In this document: in pieces, positions 1-7,146 of the stretch
How positions within the stretch are numbered: position 1 is the first letter of the stretch
How the letters are laid out: every line of letters starts with the position of its first letter
From: Planctomycetota bacterium
GTDB lineage: Bacteria; Planctomycetota; Brocadiia; SM23-32; JAKLEA01
DNA: 64,000 bases
Assembly: GCA_022711755.1 (NCBI GenBank)
Contig: JAKLEA010000005.1
Coordinates: 124,001-188,000, forward strand
Reading direction: 5' to 3'
Translations under genes and position numbers: made by a program
The notes under the pieces: generated by a model
The model's input: only the letters and a program-made list of their open reading frames with translations
What the model was told of the DNA's origin: nothing
The model's database searches: none

Positions 1-962
1 CTGACCGCCTTGCAGATCTTCTCCGCCGTCGGTATCACCTCGTCTTCCAGCGTGGGCGACATCGGTATCGGCGTGTCCGCTCCACAGACGCGCTGCATCG
101 GGGCGTCCAGGTAGTCGAAAGCGTGCTCGTTTATGCGCATGGCGACTTCGCACATGATGTTGGCGTTCCGGTACGCCTCGGACACCAGCACGACCTTGCC
201 GGTTTTACGAACGCTGTCAAGCACGCAGTCAATGTCCAGCGGCTGCAGGCAGCGCAGGTCAATGACCTCGCAATCAATCCCGTCCTTTTCGGCCATCTTC
301 TTTGCGGCCTCAAGCGATCGGTTGGCCATGCGCGAATAGGACACGATTGTGCATTGCGTCCCTTTGCGTGTGACGTTGGCCACGCCCAGCGGAATGGTGA
401 ACTCGCCGTCTGGGACCTCGCCCTTCTCGCCGTAGAGCATCTTGTGCTCCAGGAAAAGGATCGGGTTCTCGTCCCTGATGCAGGTTTTGAGCAGACCTTT
501 GGCGTCCGCCGGAGTGGCGGGGGCGACCACGAAGCAACCCGGCGCGTGGCAGAACCACGTTTCCAGGCTCTGGCTGTGTTGCGCGGCGATGCAGCGCCCG
601 GCGCCGCCCTCGGAGCGCAGCACCATCGGGACGGTCGTCTTGCCGCCGAACATGTAGCGGTTCTTGGCCGCCTGGTTGGCAAACTGGTCCATCGCGATAG
701 TCATGAAGTCAACGTACATGATTTCCGCGACGGGGCGCATGCCCGCCATCGCGGCGCCGACGGCCGCGCCGGTGATCGCCGCCTCGGAGATGGCGGTGTC
801 GCGCACCCGTTCCGGGCCGAATTCCTCAAAAAGGCCTCTCGTGGCCCCGTAAGCTCCGCCGTAGACGCCTATGTCTTCCCCGAGCAGGAAAACGCGCGGA
901 TCGCGCAGCATCTCCTCCCGGAGGGCTTCCTTGACTGCTTCCCAGTAGAATTTCTGTGCCAT
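1..962 (-). CDS. pdhB: 2-oxoacid (pyruvate-type) dehydrogenase E1 beta subunit, 3' end cut by window
   Basis: This is the beta half of the thiamine-diphosphate E1 component, which decarboxylates a 2-oxoacid and hands the acyl group to lipoyl-E2. The reading frame runs from ATG at 960-962 to the left window edge without a stop, so about 320 residues are visible and the C-terminus is missing. It opens with MAQKFYWEAVKEALREEM. Family landmarks follow in order: GEDIGVYGGAYG, an RVRDTAISEAAITGAAVGAA stretch, MYVDFMTIAMDQ, the RSEGGAG and QHSQSLETWF segments of the cofactor half-site, and VIDLRCLQPLD in the C-terminal domain. The E1 alpha gene lies 48 bp upstream on the same strand, as in the usual operon. 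E2 and E3 genes would be expected to the left of the window. Pyruvate is the likeliest substrate, but acetoin or branched-chain oxoacids cannot be excluded. Confidence 0.9.
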   Translation of the reverse strand, partial: MAQKFYWEAVKEALREEMLRDPRVFLLGEDIGVYGGAYGATRGLFEEFGPERVRDTAISEAAITGAAVGAAMAGMRPVAEIMYVDFMTIAMDQFANQAAKNRYMFGGKTTVPMVLRSEGGAGRCIAAQHSQSLETWFCHAPGCFVVAPATPADAKGLLKTCIRDENPILFLEHKMLYGEKGEVPDGEFTIPLGVANVTRKGTQCTIVSYSRMANRSLEAAKKMAEKDGIDCEVIDLRCLQPLDIDCVLDSVRKTGKVVLVSEAYRNANIMCEVAMRINEHAFDYLDAPMQRVCGADTPIPMSPTLEDEVIPTAEKICKAV

Positions 963-1010
963 TTTCTTTCGTCCGGTATCTGGTTTGCCGTTCGCAGCGC
1001 GGCGAATGGC

Positions 1011-2033
1011 CTAGTTTTCGGGAATCCTGACAAGGCCTCTCTCGCCCTGTATCCACCCCTTGTAGACGTCCTCGTAAAGCTCCTTCGGATCGGGGTAGGG
1101 GCTTTGATTGAGGGCGAAGTCTTCGGCCTCGGCCATTTCCTTGGTCACGTCGTCGTGGACTTCCTTGATCTCGGCCTCCGACATCAGCTCTTCCTTCAAC
1201 AGATTCGCCTCGAAGAGCGTGATGGGATCGCGATCATGCCAGTATTGTTCCTCTTCCTTCGTGCGGTATTTGCGCGGGTCGCTGCGGGAGTGGCCGCGAT
1301 ACCGGTAGGTCTTCAACTCCAGGAGCGTCGGACCGTCCCCGGCCCTTGCCCGCCCGACGGCCTTCTCCACGGCTTCCTTGACCTCCAGGACGTTCTGCCC
1401 GTCAACCGGAACGCCGGGCATGTCGTAGGAGGAGGAGCGCATGTAAAGGTCCTGCACGGCGCAGGCGACGTCCACGCTCACGGACATGCCGTAAAGGTTG
1501 TTCTCCAGGCAGTAGACTATGGGGAGACCCCACCTGCCAGCCATGTTAAGCGATTCATGGAATACGCCGTTGTTGCATGCTCCGTCGCCGAAGAAGCAGA
1601 GCGTGACCTGGCCCTCGCCCCTGAGCTTGCAGGCCAGCGCGGCGCCGGTTCCGACGGGGATGTTGCCCCCGACGATGCCGGTCGCGCCCAGGTTGCCCGC
1701 GCGCACGTCGGCGATGTGCATCGAGCCGCCGCGCCCGCGGCAGTATCCCGTCGCCTTGCCGCAAAGCTCGGCCAGCATGAACTTCAGCTTGCCGCCGCGC
1801 GCTATGCAGTGGCCGTGCCCGCGATGCGTGCTCGTGATGTAATCCTTCTCGCCGATTGCGGCGCAGGCGCCGACGGCGACGGCCTCCTGCCCGGCGTAGA
1901 CATGCGAGGCGCCCTTGATGACGTCCCTCGCAAGCAGCTCGAAGACCTTGTCCTCGAACTGTCTGATGCTGATCATCAGCCTCAGATACTTCCTGAGCCC
2001 GTCCTTGGTGTGTTTCGTCTTGTTCTTTGCCAC
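1011..2033 (-). CDS. pdhA: 2-oxoacid (pyruvate-type) dehydrogenase E1 alpha subunit
   Basis: A 340-residue E1 alpha subunit that binds thiamine diphosphate and pairs with the E1 beta encoded just downstream. The cofactor motif is clear: GDG at about 149-151 followed by NN at about 178-179 (FFGDGACNNG ... LENNLYG). Other family segments are THRGHGHCIARG, GRGGSMHIAD near 102-109 and TYRYRGHSRSDP with the conserved phosphorylation-loop region. Length is normal for the short bacterial form. The start is GTG with GGGAAG about 7 nt upstream. A TTGAAT-N17-TATAAT promoter on this strand lies about 55 bp before the start. Substrate (pyruvate, acetoin or branched-chain oxoacid) is not settled by sequence alone. 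Confidence 0.92.
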   Translation of the reverse strand: MAKNKTKHTKDGLRKYLRLMISIRQFEDKVFELLARDVIKGASHVYAGQEAVAVGACAAIGEKDYITSTHRGHGHCIARGGKLKFMLAELCGKATGYCRGRGGSMHIADVRAGNLGATGIVGGNIPVGTGAALACKLRGEGQVTLCFFGDGACNNGVFHESLNMAGRWGLPIVYCLENNLYGMSVSVDVACAVQDLYMRSSSYDMPGVPVDGQNVLEVKEAVEKAVGRARAGDGPTLLELKTYRYRGHSRSDPRKYRTKEEEQYWHDRDPITLFEANLLKEELMSEAEIKEVHDDVTKEMAEAEDFALNQSPYPDPKELYEDVYKGWIQGERGLVRIPEN

Positions 2034-2085
2034 TTTTGTCTTCCCGTTCAGTTCGGACGCATGAAAGCAAAATTACGGACTCGCG

Positions 2086-2114
2086 ATTATAGTGTCCCGG
2101 TCGGGGCGATTCAA
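2086..2114 (-). promoter_or_regulatory. Candidate sigma70 promoter for the E1 alpha/beta operon
   Basis: On the minus strand TTGAAT (2114-2109) is followed after exactly 17 bp by TATAAT (2091-2086), a perfect -10 box. It lies about 55 bp before the GTG start of E1 alpha. Found by eye; no transcription data. Confidence 0.55.
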
Positions 2115-2198
2115 CGAGCGTTCCGGGAAAAACGCGAACCGATCCTGATGCCTGCCTCCGCACACATTTCCATGGAAAAAAAAGATGAAAACGACATG

Positions 2199-2228
2199 TT
2201 GACCCGGACATGCCCCCTGTTGTAGAAT
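2199..2228 (+). promoter_or_regulatory. Candidate sigma70 promoter for the MltA-like gene
   Basis: TTGACC (2199-2204) is followed after 18 bp by TAGAAT (2223-2228); each hexamer is five of six to consensus. It points toward the lipoprotein gene starting at 2328, giving a leader of roughly 90 nt. The -10 box continues as TAGAATCAC, a context that recurs before other genes in the window. Confidence 0.55.
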
Positions 2229-2327
2229 CACGTTTGGTGGCGGCGATTCGCCCGCGAACATGGAGGGGCGGGGCCGCCCGGCGAGGGGAATAAAGTCCGC
2301 ACATCCGGTTTGATCCAGGAGGACGTT

Positions 2328-3533
2328 ATGATACGTCGAATTGCAGCGTCTATCTGCGTAGCGGCAGTGATTTTCTGCGTCGGCTGCCGGAAGGAAACAC
2401 GCAAGGATTACGCGCGGCAACTGCCCGAGGGTCAGGTCGCGCTGCGCAAGATCACCGATCCGCTGAAAATTCCGGATTTCAGCCCGGCATGGGACAATCG
2501 GGACGGCCTGCTCCAGTCCATTGATTACAGCCTGGACTATCTTGCCCACCCGTCAAGCAAGGAATTCTTCCCCTACCTGGACGTTGACCACGACCGGGCG
2601 CAGCAGAGCCTGACGATCATCAAGGACATCCTTCTATCCAGCACGTCCGGCAAGGACATGAACACCAAGATCAGGGCCAAGTTCGAGGTGTACGAGTCTG
2701 TCGGCTGCGACGACCAGGGGACCGTCCTCTTCACCGGCTACTGCCAGCCGATCTATGAGGCCAGCCTGGAGCGCACGGACGTCTTCCGCTACCCGCTCTA
2801 CAAGCTCCCCAACGACCTTGTAAAGGACGAATACGGAACTCCCAAGGGCCGTAAAACCGCCGACGGCAACATCGTCCCTTACTACTCCAGGAAAGAAATC
2901 GAGACACAGGGCTTGATGGACGGGACGGAGCTGATATGGCTCAAGGACAGGTTCAGCGCGTTCGTCGTCCACGTCCAGGGTTCGGCAAAGTTCCGCCTCC
3001 CGGACGGCAGCTTCTATGACGTCGGGTACGCCGGCAAGACCGACCACGAATACGTCAGCGTCGGCCAGTTGCTGGTCAAGGACGGCAAGATTCCCGCCGA
3101 CGAACTATCCCTTCGCAAAATACGCGAATACTTCGAGGCCAATCCCCAGGACCTGGACGCCTATCTCTGGCAGAACGAATGCTACGTCTTCTTCCGGCAC
3201 GTCGAGGGCGGGCCTTACGGCTGTCTGGGCGTGCCCGTGACGCCTTACAGGTCTCTGGCGACGGACAAGGATGTTTATCCCCGCGCGTGCCTGTCCTTCA
3301 TCCAGACGAAGGTCCCGCGCTACGACGGCGGCACGATCGTCACGTCGGACTTCCAGAGCTTCCTGCTTGACCAGGACCGCGGCGGCGCGATCCGCTCCGC
3401 CGGCCGCGCGGACATCTTTATGGGCACGGGAGACACGGCTGAAGAACTCGCCGGCAGAACCAGGCAGGAAGGGCGGGTCTATTACCTCTTCCTGAAACCC
3501 GAATTCGTCATGCCGAAGGTAAGCATGAGATAA
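2328..3533 (+). CDS. mltA: MltA-like lytic murein transglycosylase lipoprotein
   Basis: A 401-residue envelope enzyme predicted to cleave the MurNAc-GlcNAc bond of peptidoglycan to give 1,6-anhydro-muropeptides. The ATG at 2328 is chosen because AGGAGGA sits 5 nt upstream; an earlier in-frame TTG at 2310 would swallow that site. The N-terminus is a lipoprotein signal (hydrophobic run ending VIFCVGC, then RKE). The central part has the MltA barrel signatures FTGYCQPIYEAS, YYSRKEIE, HVQGSAKFRLPDG and VGYAGKTDHEY. The C-terminus carries the 3D domain with DQDRGGAI, GRADIFMGTG and AEELAG, the region that holds the catalytic Asp in E. coli MltA. It stands alone with its own promoter candidate, divergent from the E1 operon. 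Confidence 0.9.
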   Translation: MIRRIAASICVAAVIFCVGCRKETRKDYARQLPEGQVALRKITDPLKIPDFSPAWDNRDGLLQSIDYSLDYLAHPSSKEFFPYLDVDHDRAQQSLTIIKDILLSSTSGKDMNTKIRAKFEVYESVGCDDQGTVLFTGYCQPIYEASLERTDVFRYPLYKLPNDLVKDEYGTPKGRKTADGNIVPYYSRKEIETQGLMDGTELIWLKDRFSAFVVHVQGSAKFRLPDGSFYDVGYAGKTDHEYVSVGQLLVKDGKIPADELSLRKIREYFEANPQDLDAYLWQNECYVFFRHVEGGPYGCLGVPVTPYRSLATDKDVYPRACLSFIQTKVPRYDGGTIVTSDFQSFLLDQDRGGAIRSAGRADIFMGTGDTAEELAGRTRQEGRVYYLFLKPEFVMPKVSMR

Positions 3534-3580
3534 AGACCGAGTTCCTTGAATTCGGGCGCAAAAAGATTTAGCCGGTTATG

Positions 3581-4456
3581 TCAGGACTGCTGATAATCTT
3601 TTACGGCGGCTTGTAGGAATTCTCCGATAAGGTTTCGGTTCTGTTCGAATTCATCGGGGGTAACCGTGATTCGCACGGTTCTCTGCCATTTTGTCAATGT
3701 TGCTGACATACCAACGTCTTGTAAGCGTTTAACCCAGTTTTCTTTCTCAGAAGTGTCTACATACAAGTGAATAAAGGATTTCTTTGGAGTGAATGATACG
3801 AAATTTCGCGAACGGTTACCGTCAAACAAACCTATATAGTGTTTATTGTAATTCAAACTCAAGCGCGGATTAGCCAATTCGTTGATTATCGGCAAACACT
3901 TGTCTGCAACTTCCAGTGTCTTTACCGACGCCCGGGATATCCAATAGTTACGATCTGTTGAAGCCGGTGGAGGTTCGATCTCCTCGCTTCTCAGCTCGAA
4001 TCTATCCATTACCTTGACGAAATCTAATATCACATGGGTTCCAACTTGAAGAGCATTCAACTGGATTGCGATCATTGGTATATGGCCGTTGAACAGGCCG
4101 AGAACATTAAGAAAGCGGCTTGTTATGTCCTCCGCCACAAGAACCGCACAATGGTCATATAATGGGTAACGCCGTTTCTCAATGTCCCAATATTCAATGC
4201 AACGGATGATGTGGCTCTCGTCGGTCCTCCCGAGCATGATCTCAACTTCATAACGTTGTTCTTGGTCGAAATCAGCCAGCAACAAATCTAGCCGTCCCGC
4301 GTTCGACTGCTGACGCTCGCGCCCTATCAATTCAAGGTCTCCGAGACCAAGAATACTTGGGTCCTCGGCAATCCTGTCCTGAAGCCACTTCTCATTGAAA
4401 TCAGGATGATTCTTAAGCGTAAGCTTTTCTGCCTTTGCGTAGTTCAGGTTCGCCAT
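3581..4456 (-). CDS. PD-(D/E)XK nuclease-like protein (NucS/DUF91-like N-terminal region), function unknown
   Basis: A 291-residue protein. Residues about 15-110 look like a PD-(D/E)XK fold related to NucS-type or restriction endonuclease-like domains: a helix with PDFNEKWLQDRIAEDPSILG, then GRLDLLLADFD and RYEVEIMLGRTDESHIIR. In that core the Asp and the E-x-E strand stand where D...ExK is expected, so the usual Lys is replaced. The rest contains no domain I recognise. The ATG has GAGAGG about 8 nt upstream. Base composition is clearly more AT-rich than the neighbours, which suggests recent acquisition. It is a single gene with no methylase or helicase partner beside it. Role in DNA repair or defence is only a guess. 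Confidence 0.6.
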   Translation of the reverse strand: MANLNYAKAEKLTLKNHPDFNEKWLQDRIAEDPSILGLGDLELIGRERQQSNAGRLDLLLADFDQEQRYEVEIMLGRTDESHIIRCIEYWDIEKRRYPLYDHCAVLVAEDITSRFLNVLGLFNGHIPMIAIQLNALQVGTHVILDFVKVMDRFELRSEEIEPPPASTDRNYWISRASVKTLEVADKCLPIINELANPRLSLNYNKHYIGLFDGNRSRNFVSFTPKKSFIHLYVDTSEKENWVKRLQDVGMSATLTKWQRTVRITVTPDEFEQNRNLIGEFLQAAVKDYQQS

Positions 4457-4550
4457 TATTTTTCCTCTCTATCCCAAGCAATGATAATCCCTATGCTGTG
4501 AAACTCCTCCTGACATGTCAAGAGACATTTGCTTCATGCATATTGCCTCC

Positions 4551-4603
4551 GCATCTCAAATCTGAAATCTCAAATCCCGGAATCGCCTGAGCGAGTCCCG
4601 GGA
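4551..4603 (-). terminator. Candidate terminator after the first DUF362 gene
   Basis: Directly after the stop of the minus-strand DUF362 gene lies a nested hairpin at 4575-4603: outer arms TCCCGG and CCGGGA, inner arms TCGC and GCGA around a CTGA loop. Read on the minus strand it is followed by a T-rich run (ATTTGAGATTTCAGATTT). The T tract is interrupted, so termination strength is uncertain. Confidence 0.45.
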
Positions 4604-4604
4604 A

Positions 4605-5588
4605 TCATATCTCGGTTTCCAGCCGTCTTATCCCCGCCAGATCCGCGCAACCCAGTCCCAGTTCCGCCGCTCGGGTGATGTGGATGATGGAGTTGTTCCG
4701 CGGCGTCAGCTTCTCCTCAAGCCGCCTGGCCCGAATGATGTCCTCCATCACGGTATCCAGCGCGACGGGATCGGCGGAAGCCAGTATGCCGTGATAATCC
4801 CATCGGGATTTCGCGTTGAAGTCCGGCCCGCCGTCGAAAAGACCGTATATGGCGTCCAGAATGCATATCCGGGTCTTGTCCTTAACCTGCGGCAACGCAT
4901 TGATATCCGCAATGTACGCGCAGTCCTCCACGTGGAACGCGGCTGCATTCGGGACGGTTCCGAGGTGATTCTTCAGCGCTCCTGAAACGCCGGCCTGCAC
5001 GTGGCTCTTCATGAATGGAACATTCACCAGCACGTCGGCCTCCTCAAGGATTCGTGACAACTGCGTTTCGATCGGGCCGGTCTTGCATGCCGCGCCGTAG
5101 CTGCCGTCGGTTCCATATATGCGCGGTTCCATGCCCTCGCGGTTCTCCTTCAGGCGCACGGTCGCGACATCCTTGGTCTGTCGGTCAAAAATGATGACGT
5201 TGGCCGGATCAACGCCGGCCTGCAGGATGCCGTCGGCGACGGCAAGAATCACCTCCGGATGGGTCGTGGCGTTGGGGCAAAGCCCGTTGAACTTGATCGC
5301 CACCTTGTCCTTTTTTGATACGAACCTGCCCCATGCCGCCGCGACGTTGTCCTTTTCCGCAAGGTTCATGACGGCGCGATCAACCAGTTTCTTCACGATC
5401 ACCGCGTCCGGCTTCATGCCTTCGATGGACTTGCGCGAGGCGTCCCGGACGATGACTACCGCCGGGCCGGACGGGGGCGCTGGTTCGGCGGCAATAAGCG
5501 CTCCGCCGGCCAGGACGGCGGCGCCTGCGGCAGCGGCTTGCGCCATAAAGCGGCGTCTCGATATGGAATTGTCCATGTTCGCGCTCAT
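4605..5588 (-). CDS. Tat-exported DUF362 protein
   Basis: A 327-residue protein with a twin-arginine signal (ISRRRFMAQAAAAGAAVLAGGALIAA) at about 9-34. The rest is a DUF362 domain: VAIKFNGLCPN, THPEVILAVADGIL, ADVLVNVPFMKSHVQAGVSGALKNHLGTV, ILDAIYGLFDGGP and ILASADPVALDTV. DUF362 proteins often carry a ferredoxin part. None is visible here, and few Cys residues are present. The biochemical role of the family is not established. The start is supported by AGGAG about 6-7 nt upstream. A TATAAT box occurs on this strand at 5648-5643 but without a convincing -35. A second, divergent DUF362 paralogue lies at 22027-23031. Confidence 0.85.
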   Translation of the reverse strand: MSANMDNSISRRRFMAQAAAAGAAVLAGGALIAAEPAPPSGPAVVIVRDASRKSIEGMKPDAVIVKKLVDRAVMNLAEKDNVAAAWGRFVSKKDKVAIKFNGLCPNATTHPEVILAVADGILQAGVDPANVIIFDRQTKDVATVRLKENREGMEPRIYGTDGSYGAACKTGPIETQLSRILEEADVLVNVPFMKSHVQAGVSGALKNHLGTVPNAAAFHVEDCAYIADINALPQVKDKTRICILDAIYGLFDGGPDFNAKSRWDYHGILASADPVALDTVMEDIIRARRLEEKLTPRNNSIIHITRAAELGLGCADLAGIRRLETEI

Positions 5589-5842
5589 CAGAATCTCCTG
5601 TCAGTGGAGAAAAGCCGGCGGGATTGTAAGCCTTAGTTGATAATTATACGGGACCTGAGATGTAAATGAACAGCGCTACTGCGTTATTCCGTTCCTTGTG
5701 GAACTCGCGCGCATCAGAAAATACAATTGCCGCCTCTGACGTTCATCCCCGCGAGAAAGGCGAGACGAACGGCGCATTCTTCAAGGAAGTGATTTCACAA
5801 TCAATCCGCATGGTCAGGTCGAAAGATGAAGGCGGAGGAATA

Positions 5843-6949
5843 ATGACCCAACGCGAGGAATTCCTGAAATACGTCCGCGAGGGCGGCGAACGCCCCGCTG
5901 TCTCCCTACAGATCGGCGCAGGGGCGGGTTTCGATTCGAAACTTGCCGGGAAGGACTGGATCGGTCAGACGACGCTGGAGGATACGATCCGCGCATACGA
6001 AACAGTAGGCGGCATGCCCTTCTACAACATCGGCCTCCCAGGTTTCGATTCAGTCGTTCCGGAAATTGCCTGGAAACATGAATCAGGCATGAAGGAAAGC
6101 GCGCGCGTGACGATTTCGCGTCTGGAAACGCCATACGGCGTCCTGACCCGCGAATTCCATGAGCAGCGCCTCATGGGTTGCTCGCCTACGCGATATCCTC
6201 TCTCGTTCGGGGATTCGCTGGACGTCGTGAAGTGGTACGGCGAGCAATTCGTGAAAGGCGCGCCATACGTTGCCGACCTTTTGTCGCCGACGATTCAGAA
6301 GCTCCGGCTCCACGGTCCGGTCTCGGTCCAGTGGAATCTACAGCCGTTTGAGATATTCGGTCTGGCAAACGCCGTGGAGCAGGTGATGATGCTCACAGAT
6401 GACACGAAGACGTATCGCATGGTCTGCGATGATGTCCTGCATGTGAACCTCGTAATGTTGAAGGCTGCGATCAGGGCCGGCGCGGACTTCGTCTTCGTCG
6501 GCGGTCCGGGTCGGGAGGTAGCATCGCCGCTGGTCTATGAGGAATTCCTCATCCCCGACTCCAGGCGCGTCAGCGACGCCGTCCACGCCTGCGGCGGATT
6601 GGTCTACAGCCACATCTGCTCCCCGATAGAGCCGTTCCTCACCTTCGGCTATTACAACCGCATGGGATTGGATTTATTCGAAACCCTGTCCCCTCCGCCA
6701 GTCGGCAATGTCCCCGATCTGGCCTTGGCGCGACGCATGTTGCCGCGGGAAATGTGCACGCGGGGCAACATCGGCCTGGACCTGCTGCTGAATGGGACGG
6801 TCGAAGAGGTCGAGCGCGAAACCCTCCGGATTATAGAGGCGACGCGGGGATTCAAACACTTTGTGGCGGCGTCTGATTACCTTTTCCATGACATCCCCCT
6901 TGAGAATGCGCGGGCTGTAGTCCGAACCGTCGAGCGTTGCGGGGGATAA
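5843..6949 (+). CDS. UROD/MtaA-superfamily protein (paralogue 1)
   Basis: A 368-residue TIM-barrel protein of the uroporphyrinogen decarboxylase superfamily. The ATG at 5843 is preceded by GGAGG at 5834-5838, so the long in-frame 5' extension is rejected. Features include GPVSVQWNLQPFEIFGLANAVEQVMMLTDD (central barrel), FVGGPGREVASP, and CGGLVYSHICSPIEPF. The last holds a His-x-Cys, like part of the zinc site in MtaA/CmuA corrinoid:CoM methyltransferases. The canonical HemE N-terminal active-site motif is not evident, so a heme role is unlikely. It may demethylate or otherwise process a methylated substrate, but no corrinoid protein is encoded nearby. It is divergent from the DUF362 gene and stands alone. 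Confidence 0.75.
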   Translation: MTQREEFLKYVREGGERPAVSLQIGAGAGFDSKLAGKDWIGQTTLEDTIRAYETVGGMPFYNIGLPGFDSVVPEIAWKHESGMKESARVTISRLETPYGVLTREFHEQRLMGCSPTRYPLSFGDSLDVVKWYGEQFVKGAPYVADLLSPTIQKLRLHGPVSVQWNLQPFEIFGLANAVEQVMMLTDDTKTYRMVCDDVLHVNLVMLKAAIRAGADFVFVGGPGREVASPLVYEEFLIPDSRRVSDAVHACGGLVYSHICSPIEPFLTFGYYNRMGLDLFETLSPPPVGNVPDLALARRMLPREMCTRGNIGLDLLLNGTVEEVERETLRIIEATRGFKHFVAASDYLFHDIPLENARAVVRTVERCGG

Positions 6950-7067
6950 ACGCCGTGATGGGAATTGCGCTGCGAATTGATTATCCGTCTTTACATCAGG
7001 CGGCGGTTACCGAGACGGAAAAGACGCGCATTTGCGGCAATACAGGATGTCTCAACACGCGGCAAGT

Positions 7068-7143
7068 GTGCGTTCGAACGAAGTGAGAACGCGCAGGTAG
7101 ATGTAGCGAAACCGAAAGACCGAAGGTCTTAGGTTTTACGCGC
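7068..7143 (+). repeat. 76-bp direct repeat, left copy (palindromic core plus tail)
   Basis: This copy matches 10255-10330 at 72 of 76 positions, in the same orientation. It starts with a palindrome (GTGCGTTC ... GAACGCGC, 7068-7094) and continues with GGTAGATGTAGCGAAACCG and an AAACC ... GGTTT inverted pair. It ends 3 bp beyond the stop codon of the restriction-modification gene. Confidence 0.9.
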
Positions 7144-7146
7144 ACA

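Noticed and set aside
123..2225. Open frame of 700 codons on the plus strand
   Set aside because: It lies opposite the E1 alpha and E1 beta genes, whose family motifs are unmistakable; high GC leaves the antisense frame open.
5843..6949. HemE (heme biosynthesis) assignment for the UROD-like genes
   Set aside because: The distal motifs and contexts differ from HemE and no other heme gene is near; superfamily level is the safe call.
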